In this document: positions 1 to 7,600 of the stretch, piece by piece
How the letters are laid out: the number at the start of each line of letters is the position of its first letter
Position numbering within the stretch: position 1 is the first letter of the stretch
The notes under the pieces: model-generated
What the model saw: the letters and a program-made list of their open reading frames with translations, nothing else
The model's database searches: none
Told to the model about the DNA's origin: nothing
Translations under genes and position numbers: made by a program
Assembly (NCBI RefSeq): GCF_029360705.1
Contig: NZ_JARKMX010000006.1
Span: 183,474 to 247,473 of the forward strand
DNA: 64,000 bases
Source of the DNA: Paraflavitalea pollutisoli
GTDB taxonomy: Bacteria > Bacteroidota > Bacteroidia > Chitinophagales > Chitinophagaceae
Direction of reading: 5' to 3'

Positions 1-1
1 T

Positions 2-178
2 ATCGATATGGGTAATGTAGACTGGCCCAACAAAGGAGAGATCTCCCGTGCTATCAAGTATATACTCAACAATACCTCCGGTGGTATCATGTTGTTCGAC
101 ATCGTACACATCTATGCACCTCAGTACAATCGCCTCAAGCAACCGCTTTGGGATGCAGTAAAAGAGGGCATCAAATAA
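2..178 (+). CDS. C-terminal fragment of an unrecognised protein, possibly a TIM-barrel glycosidase
   Basis: An open frame enters from the left edge and ends at the TAA at 176-178, leaving 58 residues. The visible part contains GGIMLFDIVHIY followed by a tail ending in LWDAVKEGIK. A hydrophobic strand followed by an aromatic-rich loop and a terminal helix is compatible with the last beta-strand and helix of a TIM-barrel glycoside hydrolase (GHL10-like proteins end this way), but that is a guess from a short fragment. The same orientation and closeness to the sugar-catabolism genes fit a role in that cluster. The start and most of the protein lie outside the window. Confidence 0.55.
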   Translation: MDMGNVDWPNKGEISRAIKYILNNTSGGIMLFDIVHIYAPQYNRLKQPLWDAVKEGIK

Positions 179-216
179 TCATGAAGTACCCTTTATCCGT
201 ACGGCTATAATGATAT

Positions 217-252
217 CTCCTGCGGGGAAGTGTTCGTGCTTTCCTGCAGGAG
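217..252 (+). other. Strong intergenic hairpin before the DUF5009 gene
   Basis: Bases 217-230 pair with 239-252 to give a 14-bp stem with two G-U pairs and an 8-base loop. No U-tract follows, so it is not a canonical intrinsic terminator. It lies between the tail of the preceding gene (stop at 178) and the ATG at 303, where it could act as an mRNA processing or stabilising element. Confidence 0.5.
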
Positions 253-302
253 TTAACTACTGCTGCATCCCGTCGCACGGGCCCATGAAGCGCTATTGAT
301 CC

Positions 303-1697
303 ATGCAACGTAACCATAGTTTAGACGCGTTAAGAGGCCTGGCCATACTGGCCATGGTATTGTCGAGCAGTATTGCCTTTGGCATACTGCCTGGTTGGAT
401 GTACCATGCACAGACACCACCGCCCGGCCATGTGTTCAATCCCGATATCCCCGGCATTACCTGGGTAGATCTCGTATTTCCCTTCTTCCTGTTCAGTATG
501 GGCGCTGCCATTCCGCTGGCCTTACACAAAAAAGAACAGGCCGGTGTCGGATTCGGTACCATCCTCTTTGCCGCTGCGCGGCGTTATATATTGCTGGTAT
601 TCTTCGCGCTGTTTACTGTACATGCGCGCACCAACATGATGACCGGCGAGCCATCACCCATCTATTACCTGCTATCCATCTCCGCTTTTGTATTGCTCTT
701 TTTTCAGTTGTACCAGCCCGCGGGCGGTCGTTATCAAAAACTTTTTACCGTCATCCGGATTTGCGCGTTCGCAGCCGCAGCGTTGATGATGTATTTGTTG
801 CCCTTCAAAGACGGCAACGGCTTTTCCCTGTATCGCAGCGATGTTATTATCATCGTGTTGGGCAATATGGCCTTCTTCGGCACAATCATCTGGTGGTTCA
901 CCCGCCACCATGGCTGGATGCGCCTGGTGCTCTTGCTGTTTATCATGGCCATACTGGTGGGAGGCAAAGGGGCAGGCTCCTGGAATGAAGACGTGTTGCA
1001 GTGGTCACCAGTGCCCTGGATGTACAAATTCTACTACCTGAAATACCTCTTTATCATATTACCCGGTACGATCGCTGGAGATTGGTTGCTTCAGTATGGG
1101 AAGCTACAGCCTGCCGGAACGGAGGTCCCGGTCAACCCGCCTACAGGCCAGATAGCCCTATTATCGTTTTGCCTCATCGTCACCAATGTTATCTTGCTTT
1201 TCGGCCGGCACCTGGTGCTCAATCTTATCCTCACGACCGGGCTGTGCTGGCTGGTATACGGATGTCTTCGTCGTCAAAAACAACAACAACCTTTACTAGG
1301 GCATTTCTTCCAGGCGGGCACTGGCTTACTGGTACTCGGGTTATTCCTGGAAGCCTGGGAAGGTGGGATCAAAAAAGATCCATCGACGTTTAGTTATTAC
1401 CTGGTAACCGGCGGACTGGCATTTTTCATGCTCATCGCCCTGTATGGATTTCAGTACACGCGGGCAGGCACGCGCATCGTGTATTACCTGGGGCTTAATG
1501 GCCGCAACCCGATGGTGGCTTATGTGACGGGCAATTTACTCTTGCTGCCCTTGCTGAAATGGACGGGCGCGATGAGTATTTACCTGACGATGCAGCAACA
1601 GGTGCTGACTGGTTTTATGAGTGGTGTAATATTTACCGGCCTCGTATCACTGATCACCGTATGGTTTACCAGGCGGGGCTGGTACTGGAAAACATGA
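303..1697 (+). CDS. DUF5009 / NagX-like membrane acyltransferase (HGSNAT-related)
   Basis: A 464-residue polytopic membrane protein. It opens with LDALRGLAILAMV, the signature of the DUF1624/DUF5009 family related to heparan-alpha-glucosaminide N-acetyltransferase, and continues with about ten to eleven hydrophobic segments. A further conserved block, WVDLVFPFFLFSMG, sits near residue 55. Family members often lie in amino-sugar catabolic clusters (NagX in Shewanella), where they are thought to transfer acyl groups across the inner membrane to a periplasmic sugar. The downstream esterases, symporter and NagB fusion fit such a role. The exact substrate cannot be read from sequence. The ATG at 303 gives the family-typical N-terminus directly before the first membrane helix. 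Confidence 0.85.
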   Translation: MQRNHSLDALRGLAILAMVLSSSIAFGILPGWMYHAQTPPPGHVFNPDIPGITWVDLVFPFFLFSMGAAIPLALHKKEQAGVGFGTILFAAARRYILLVFFALFTVHARTNMMTGEPSPIYYLLSISAFVLLFFQLYQPAGGRYQKLFTVIRICAFAAAALMMYLLPFKDGNGFSLYRSDVIIIVLGNMAFFGTIIWWFTRHHGWMRLVLLLFIMAILVGGKGAGSWNEDVLQWSPVPWMYKFYYLKYLFIILPGTIAGDWLLQYGKLQPAGTEVPVNPPTGQIALLSFCLIVTNVILLFGRHLVLNLILTTGLCWLVYGCLRRQKQQQPLLGHFFQAGTGLLVLGLFLEAWEGGIKKDPSTFSYYLVTGGLAFFMLIALYGFQYTRAGTRIVYYLGLNGRNPMVAYVTGNLLLLPLLKWTGAMSIYLTMQQQVLTGFMSGVIFTGLVSLITVWFTRRGWYWKT

Positions 1698-1746
1698 TCG
1701 ATCACAAAGAAATTATTGCATGTTGCAGGAAAGACGTATCCATAGT

Positions 1747-2421
1747 ATGTTAAGAACCATTGTTGTCATAGGCGGTCTGTGTATAGGCATGGGCAGCAAA
1801 GTGCAGGCACAGGCCGTCGACAGCAGTTACCACAATTACCTGTACGATAGCCGGGTGGCTTATTTTCGTCAATTGCCCCCGGTAAAAAAAGCGATCGTAT
1901 TCTGGGGCGACAGCATTACCGACTGGGGCGATTGGGCCGAATTGCTGCAATTCAAAAAGGCCATCAACCGCGGTATTGCGGGTGACAACACCTACGGACT
2001 GCGTGGCCGCCTGGACGAAATAGTGCGGCATGAACCAGCTAAGCTGTTTATTTTGATTGGCACCAATGATATCAACAAGAAGATACCCGTACCTTATATC
2101 GTTGCCAATTATAAAAAGATCATCAGGGCTATACGGCAGCAATCGCCGAAAACCGCCTTGTATGTTCAAAGTGTGTTTCCCATCAACAACCAGTTGATTG
2201 GTCGCCAGTATTATTCGGGAACCAACGAACAGATCATGGAACTCAACAAAGCCCTAAAGGCCATGGCGGATGAGCAGCGGGTTCCCTTCGTAAACATTTA
2301 TCCCGATCTGCTCGATGCGCAGCAGCAACTCGATGCCCGGTTCACCTATGATGGTCTGCATTTGTCGGGCCTCGGGTACCAGGCCTGGGTAGCCAGCCTG
2401 AAAAGACAACGATTGCTGTAG
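1747..2421 (+). CDS. SGNH/GDSL-family esterase, secreted (copy 1 of 3)
   Basis: 224 residues from the ATG at 1747, which begins a clean Sec signal peptide (MLRTIVVIGGLCIGMG, cleavage near QAQA). An in-frame ATG at 1720 would add nine charged residues ahead of it and is less likely. All SGNH blocks are present: GDSIT (block I Ser), NRGIAGDN (block II Gly), IGTNDINKK (block III Asn) and DGLHLS (block V Asp/His). Such enzymes remove acetyl or acyl esters from carbohydrates. Two relatives lie just downstream (4325 and 5011), and the symporter gene sits between copies 1 and 2, so periplasmic O-deacetylation of an imported sugar is a reasonable inference. Confidence 0.88.
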   Translation: MLRTIVVIGGLCIGMGSKVQAQAVDSSYHNYLYDSRVAYFRQLPPVKKAIVFWGDSITDWGDWAELLQFKKAINRGIAGDNTYGLRGRLDEIVRHEPAKLFILIGTNDINKKIPVPYIVANYKKIIRAIRQQSPKTALYVQSVFPINNQLIGRQYYSGTNEQIMELNKALKAMADEQRVPFVNIYPDLLDAQQQLDARFTYDGLHLSGLGYQAWVASLKRQRLL

Positions 2422-2460
2422 CCTGCCTTAAACCCATTTCATCATCGACTATATTCTATC

Positions 2461-4323
2461 ATGAATCTTTCCACCGTAGACATTATCATTATCCTGCTGT
2501 ACCTCGTCGTGATCATAGGCCTGGGATTCTGGATATCCAAGAAGGCATCGAAGAACATTCAATCCTATTTTCTCGGCGACAACAACATCAAGTGGTACTG
2601 GCTGGGTTTCAGCAACAGTAGTGGTATGTTTGATGTGAGCGGCACCGCTTTTTATGTAGCCCTGCTCTTTATCTACGGTTTCAAAGCCGCTTGGCTCCCC
2701 TGGCTATGGCCCATCTGGAACCAGATCTTCGTGATGGTCTTTTTAGCCATCTGGATACGGCGCAGCAATGCCATGACCGGCGCGGACTGGATCATCAAGC
2801 GTTTTGGCGACGACAAAGGTGGCCGTATGGCGCACATGATCGTCGTGATCTTCGCCATTGTCAGTGTGATCGGGTTCATTGGTTATGTATTTGTCGGTAT
2901 TGGCAAATTCGCCGCGAATATCCTGCCCTGGGATCTTTCCAACGAGTGGCTTACCAGTCAGCAGACCTATGCTTTTATCATCGTAGCGTTGACCACGCTC
3001 TATACCGTTAAGGGGGGTATGTACAGTGTGGTGGCCACCGAAGTACTGCAATACGGTATCCTGGTGGTGAGTTGCGTGCTGGTGGTGATCTTCGCCGTGA
3101 AGGGCGTAGACTACGACGCCCTGCACCAGCAGCTACCAGAAGGCTGGGCTTCCTTCTGGCCCGATTGGAAACTCGATGTGAACTGGGGCGATTCCTTTAC
3201 GCAGGCCAATCAGAAAATAGGGGAGGATGGGTTTACCTGGTTTGGTGCGCTCGTACTGATGATGATTGGCAAAGGTATCTTCGCGAGCCTGGCAGGCCCG
3301 GTGCCCGGTTTCGATATGCAGCGTATCCTGAGTGCGAAGAAGCCCTGGGAGGCAGCCAAGCTCTCCGGATTTACCAACCTCGTATTGTATATCCCCCTGT
3401 TCATGATGGTGAGTGCGCTGACATTGATTGCCTTTACTTCCTTCATGCCGACATTGAAAGGCCAGGAACGACCTGACTTTGAAGTGATCCTGAGTGGGGT
3501 AGTAAGCAATTACCTGCCTGCGGGGATCCGGGGTGTAGTGCTGGCTGGTTTGCTGGCCTCCTTCATGAGTGCGTTCTCGGCTTTTGTGAATGCAGCTCCT
3601 GCTTATCTCGTTAACGATTTCTACAAAAAATATTATCGCCCCAACGAAAGTCCGCGCCACTATGTAAAATGCAGCTATTTCACCTCCGTGGCCATTATTG
3701 TGATCGGGTGCATCTTTGGATTGTTTGCTGACTCACTCAGTTCCCTCACCCTATGGATCTCCTCCGCCCTGTATGGTGGCTATGCAGCCGCCAACGTGCT
3801 CAAATGGATCTGGTGGCGGTTCAATGGCTACGGTTATTTCGCTGGCATGGTGGCCGGCCTGGTATCGGCTTCGTTTGTCCCCAAATTGATGGCCTGGCTC
3901 GGCAACAACGTTTTTACCGATTACAAAGAACTGTTTGGCAGCGGCATTGGTACGTTGATCTCTTTCTTCATCATTCTCGTATTGTCGATGTCGGCCAGCG
4001 TGATCGGTTGTCTGTTGACGCCGGCGGCTTCGAGGAGCGTACTCGAATCCTTTTACGCCAATACCAAACCTTGGGGATTCTGGAAACCAGTACTGCAATG
4101 GGTGCAGCAGGAAGATCCTGCTTTTGAACCCAACCGCCAGTTCAAATGGGATATGCTGAATGTACTGATAGGCATCTGCTGGCAAATGAGCATGGTGATC
4201 ATGCCTGTATTCTTTGTCTTTGGCTATTTCAGCTACGGATTTATGGCCCTGGGTATATGGCTCGTTTGTATGGTAATCCTGAAATTCACCTGGTACGATC
4301 GTCTTAAAATCACCGCCGCCTGA
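2461..4323 (+). CDS. SSS-family sodium/solute symporter
   Basis: 620 residues with about 14-15 hydrophobic helices. The start (STVDIIIILLYLVVIIGLG), the GDNNIKWYWLGFSNSSGMFD region near residue 40 and the DMQRILSAKKPWEAAK segment near residue 285 are typical of the solute:sodium symporter family, which includes SGLT-like and sialic-acid transporters. It would import a sugar with Na+ across the inner membrane. It lies between two SGNH esterase genes and its stop is one base before the next start codon, so it is almost certainly co-transcribed with them. The genes around it (nagB-like, acyltransferase, esterases) suggest an amino sugar or acetylated sugar; the specific substrate is not determinable. 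Confidence 0.9.
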   Translation: MNLSTVDIIIILLYLVVIIGLGFWISKKASKNIQSYFLGDNNIKWYWLGFSNSSGMFDVSGTAFYVALLFIYGFKAAWLPWLWPIWNQIFVMVFLAIWIRRSNAMTGADWIIKRFGDDKGGRMAHMIVVIFAIVSVIGFIGYVFVGIGKFAANILPWDLSNEWLTSQQTYAFIIVALTTLYTVKGGMYSVVATEVLQYGILVVSCVLVVIFAVKGVDYDALHQQLPEGWASFWPDWKLDVNWGDSFTQANQKIGEDGFTWFGALVLMMIGKGIFASLAGPVPGFDMQRILSAKKPWEAAKLSGFTNLVLYIPLFMMVSALTLIAFTSFMPTLKGQERPDFEVILSGVVSNYLPAGIRGVVLAGLLASFMSAFSAFVNAAPAYLVNDFYKKYYRPNESPRHYVKCSYFTSVAIIVIGCIFGLFADSLSSLTLWISSALYGGYAAANVLKWIWWRFNGYGYFAGMVAGLVSASFVPKLMAWLGNNVFTDYKELFGSGIGTLISFFIILVLSMSASVIGCLLTPAASRSVLESFYANTKPWGFWKPVLQWVQQEDPAFEPNRQFKWDMLNVLIGICWQMSMVIMPVFFVFGYFSYGFMALGIWLVCMVILKFTWYDRLKITAA

Positions 4324-4324
4324 T

Positions 4325-4999
4325 ATGAAAACAGTGCTTACAGCCGCTTTGCTGACATTCGCTTTACCGGTACTGGCCCAATCGTCCGACAACCCGGATA
4401 GTAGTTATGCCAATGGGTACTATGTAGAAAGAGTTAAGTATTTTGATAGCCTGCAACCCGTAAAACGTCCCATCGTGTTCCTGGGCAACAGCATTACCGA
4501 AGTGGGCGCCTGGGCTGAAGTGTTATCCGGACTCCCTGTTATCAACAGGGGTATCAGCGGCGACAATTCATGGGGCGTGTATGCCCGGCTGGATCAGGTG
4601 CTGAAACTCAAACCCCGCAAGATATTCCTGCTGATCGGGGTCAACGATATCAAGCGGGGCACCAGCATTGATCAGATCGTATACAACTACGAGCGGATTG
4701 CGGCCAGGGTCAAAGGATTGGCGCCCCATACGCAATTGTATTTTCAAAGCGTGTTGCCGGTAACCGAGGCCATACTGGCCGATATCTATAAGAAGATCAC
4801 CAATGCCAGGATCAACGAGCTCAACGAGCGCATGAAAGTCGTGGCTGCCAGATACGGATACCCCTATATCGACCTGCACCCGGTATTTGAAGATGCCCAA
4901 GGACAGTTGAAGCGGGAGCAGACGACCGATGGCCTGCACCTCAAACAAGCGGCATACATACAATGGGCGCGTGCACTTAAACAAGGAAAATACCTGTAA
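4325..4999 (+). CDS. SGNH/GDSL-family esterase, secreted (copy 2 of 3)
   Basis: 224 residues, start codon one base after the symporter stop, so translational coupling is likely. Signal peptide MKTVLTAALLTFALPVLAQ. Catalytic blocks: GNSIT (Ser; Asn replaces the usual Asp of GDS), NRGISGDN, IGVNDIK and DGLHLK. The GNSIT variant is shared with copy 3, whereas copy 1 has GDSIT. The paralogues share the whole architecture, including a SSYxNxYY-like segment just after the signal peptide, and probably arose by local duplication. Likely a periplasmic carbohydrate esterase. Confidence 0.87.
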   Translation: MKTVLTAALLTFALPVLAQSSDNPDSSYANGYYVERVKYFDSLQPVKRPIVFLGNSITEVGAWAEVLSGLPVINRGISGDNSWGVYARLDQVLKLKPRKIFLLIGVNDIKRGTSIDQIVYNYERIAARVKGLAPHTQLYFQSVLPVTEAILADIYKKITNARINELNERMKVVAARYGYPYIDLHPVFEDAQGQLKREQTTDGLHLKQAAYIQWARALKQGKYL

Positions 5000-5010
5000 A
5001 ACAAATAATC

Positions 5011-5727
5011 ATGAATAGAAGAACTCCGCAAAAACTAATGCGGTTGACTGCCGGGATCGTGGGGATATCATTGCTGACCTGTACGTTTACAAATACCCAG
5101 GCGCAGGAAGCACCCAAAAAGATCGACAGCAGTTACAACAATACCTACTACCAGGGGAGAATGGAGTTGTTCAATACCCTCCCCCTGCAACAGAAGGGGA
5201 TCGTGTTTCTCGGTAACAGCATTACAGAGCGCGGTAACTGGAGTGAATTACTGCCCGGGCAAAAGATCATGAACCGTGGTATCGGAGGCGACAATACGTT
5301 TGGTGTGTTGGCACGCCTTGAGATGGTGGTGAAAGCGCAACCTAAGAAGGTGTTCCTGCTTATCGGCATCAACGACCTCAGCCGCGCCTTGCCCAAAGAA
5401 GTCATTCTGCACAATTACGAGCGCATCATCAACTATATACGGACCAATACACCCAGGTCAACCTTGTACATCCAAAGCGTACTGCCTTTGTACGAGCCAC
5501 TCACCATAGCCGCCTACCTCAAGAACAAGAAGGACAGCATCCTGCAGCTGAACGTAGGCATCAAAGCACTGGCGGATAAATACCAGCTTACTTACATCAA
5601 TTTGCACGAGATCTTCGCCGATGCAAACGGCGATCTGATCAAAGAATACACGGCAGACGGTATTCACCTGAAACCTGCTGCCTATGTATTGTGGATAGAT
5701 TATCTGCGCAAAAAGAAGTATCTATGA
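5011..5727 (+). CDS. SGNH/GDSL-family esterase, secreted (copy 3 of 3)
   Basis: 238 residues beginning 11 bases after copy 2. A basic N-terminus (MNRRTPQKLMRL) precedes the hydrophobic core, with a likely cleavage site after TNTQAQ. Blocks seen: GNSIT, NRGIGGDN, IGINDLS and DGIHLK, so the Ser/Gly/Asn/Asp-His set is complete. Closest in the window to copy 2. Three paralogous esterases in one operon suggest ester groups at different positions or on different residues of the same substrate; this last point is inference. Confidence 0.87.
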   Translation: MNRRTPQKLMRLTAGIVGISLLTCTFTNTQAQEAPKKIDSSYNNTYYQGRMELFNTLPLQQKGIVFLGNSITERGNWSELLPGQKIMNRGIGGDNTFGVLARLEMVVKAQPKKVFLLIGINDLSRALPKEVILHNYERIINYIRTNTPRSTLYIQSVLPLYEPLTIAAYLKNKKDSILQLNVGIKALADKYQLTYINLHEIFADANGDLIKEYTADGIHLKPAAYVLWIDYLRKKKYL

Positions 5728-5778
5728 GGTAGCTGTCTGCCTGGATAGTGAACACATTGACCCAATAAAAATGAAATT

Positions 5779-6648
5779 ATGATGAGATCGATGATCGGGC
5801 TATTGCTCGGTGCCTTGCTGACTGGCCAGGTGCAGGCGCAAAAGCCACCGCGCCATACCTACGCCATTAAAGAAAAAGATACGCTATGGATCGATCAGTA
5901 CAAGGCGACAGTCACCAGCAATGGTATTTCCGTGCTCTTTGTACATGGCGGTGCCTTCACCGGTGGTGATCCGGAAAACCAGCGCCCCATGGCCGATGGT
6001 CTTACCAAACTCGGCTACCAGGTATTTGTGATCAAATACCGCCTGTACCTGAAAGGGAAGAGTTTTGGTTGCGAAACGGCCACGCCCGAAAAGTTGAAAG
6101 CCATTCGCTATGCAGTGGAAGACACAGACGATGCAACCCGGTACCTGGTGACCAACGCCGGTAAATTACAGGTAGATACCAGCAAACTCATTATCTCCGG
6201 CAGCAGTGCCGGTGCAGAAGCGATACTTAACCTGGTATACAATCCTTTCGTACGCCGGAATGATCCCACCTACAAACCCTTCCGGTATGCTGGTGCCATG
6301 TCGTTTGCCGGCGCTATACTCGACATCAATAACCTCGATGCGCGACCCGCACTGCCCTTGCTGATGATGCATGGCACCAATGACCAGCTGGTACCGTATG
6401 GCACAGCAGCGCATCGTTTCTGTAAGGCCGTGGATGCTGGCTGGATGATCATGTTTGGCGCTCATACGCTGTTTACCGAGCTGCAGCAACGCCATGCGCC
6501 CGTAGTATTATATAGCTATGAAGGGAAGGGGCATGAGGTGAGTAACTATATGTTCCGGAAGTTCCAGGAAATGGACGCGTTCATGAAGGCAGCGGTACAA
6601 GGATATACCCTCCCGCAAACCCATATTGTTGTAAAGAAAGAAGAATAG
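5779..6648 (+). CDS. Alpha/beta-hydrolase esterase, secreted
   Basis: 289 residues with signal peptide MMRSMIGLLLGALLTGQVQAQ. It has the hormone-sensitive-lipase/carboxylesterase layout: oxyanion-hole motif VHGGAFTGGD near residue 55, nucleophile elbow GSSAG near residue 140, acidic-residue region HGTNDQLVP near residue 197, and the catalytic His in GKGHEVS near residue 255. It probably hydrolyses small acyl esters in the periplasm. It follows the SGNH genes by 51 bases on the same strand and so adds a second esterase fold to the cluster. Confidence 0.85.
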   Translation: MMRSMIGLLLGALLTGQVQAQKPPRHTYAIKEKDTLWIDQYKATVTSNGISVLFVHGGAFTGGDPENQRPMADGLTKLGYQVFVIKYRLYLKGKSFGCETATPEKLKAIRYAVEDTDDATRYLVTNAGKLQVDTSKLIISGSSAGAEAILNLVYNPFVRRNDPTYKPFRYAGAMSFAGAILDINNLDARPALPLLMMHGTNDQLVPYGTAAHRFCKAVDAGWMIMFGAHTLFTELQQRHAPVVLYSYEGKGHEVSNYMFRKFQEMDAFMKAAVQGYTLPQTHIVVKKEE

Positions 6649-6655
6649 ATCCGAC

Positions 6656-7585
6656 ATGAAAATTACCGGCACTTTTATCGATGAAATCAGTCATGATATA
6701 CCACATCAGAACTGGGGCGCCCAAGAATGGCGTAAAGATTTTGAACACATGAAGGCGATCGGTATCGATACCGTGATCCTCATTCGCAGCGGCTACCGAA
6801 AGTTCATCACCTACCCGTCGGCCTACCTGATGAGGGAGCACCAATGTTACCGTCCACCGGTAGATCTGGTGGAGTTGTTCCTGCAGCTGGCAGACGAGCT
6901 GGGTATGCAGTTTTATTTCGGCCTCTACGATAGTGGAAAATACTGGGATACGGGCGATATGCAACACGAGATCGACTGCAACCGCTATGTGATCGATGAA
7001 GTGTGGCAACAATATGGCCACCATCCCAGCTTTAAAGGATGGTACCTCAGCATGGAGATCAGTCGCAAGACCAAGGGGGCTACCGATGCATTCAAAACCC
7101 TGGGCCTGCAATGTAAAGGTGTCAGCAATAACCTGCCCACCCTCATCTCCCCCTGGATCGATGGCAAGAAAGCGGTGATGGCTGCTACAGCTACCCTTAC
7201 TAAAGAAGATGCCGTATCACTGCGGGAGCACGAACGGGAGTGGAGTGAGATCTTTGCCAGTTTTCAGGGGGCTGTCGATGCCGTAGCTTTCCAGGACGGG
7301 CATATCGACTACCATGAGCTGGATGATTTTTTTGCCGTCAACAAACAGCTGGCTGACCGATATGGTCTGCAATGCTGGACGAATGCCGAAAGCTTTGACC
7401 GTGATATGCCGATCAAATTCCTGCCCATCAAATTCGAAAAGCTGCGCCTCAAGCTGGAAGCTGCTGCCCGGGCAGGTTATGATAAGGCGATAACCTTTGA
7501 ATTCTCCCATTTTATGAGTCCGCAATCTGCCTATCTGCAGGCGGGTCACTTGTATAACCGGTACAAAGAGTACATAGGTGTATAA
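6656..7585 (+). CDS. DUF4434-family TIM-barrel protein, putative glycosidase
   Basis: 309 residues, start 8 bases after the preceding stop. The opening KITGTFIDEISHDIPHQNW, followed by GIDTVILIRSGY, is the recognisable N-terminal signature of DUF4434, a family predicted to form a glycoside-hydrolase-like TIM barrel. Other segments fit barrel strands: GMQFYFGLYDSG and GWYLSMEISR (a possible catalytic Glu), then LQCWTNAESFD. There is no signal peptide, so it should act in the cytoplasm, unlike its esterase neighbours. The substrate is unknown; the position directly before the NagB fusion suggests it frees an amino sugar after import. Confidence 0.75.
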   Translation: MKITGTFIDEISHDIPHQNWGAQEWRKDFEHMKAIGIDTVILIRSGYRKFITYPSAYLMREHQCYRPPVDLVELFLQLADELGMQFYFGLYDSGKYWDTGDMQHEIDCNRYVIDEVWQQYGHHPSFKGWYLSMEISRKTKGATDAFKTLGLQCKGVSNNLPTLISPWIDGKKAVMAATATLTKEDAVSLREHEREWSEIFASFQGAVDAVAFQDGHIDYHELDDFFAVNKQLADRYGLQCWTNAESFDRDMPIKFLPIKFEKLRLKLEAAARAGYDKAITFEFSHFMSPQSAYLQAGHLYNRYKEYIGV

Positions 7586-7600
7586 TTAATTCAATATAGC

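Noticed and set aside
217..252. Hairpin as an intrinsic terminator
   Set aside because: The stem is strong but is followed by TTAACTAC with no U-tract.
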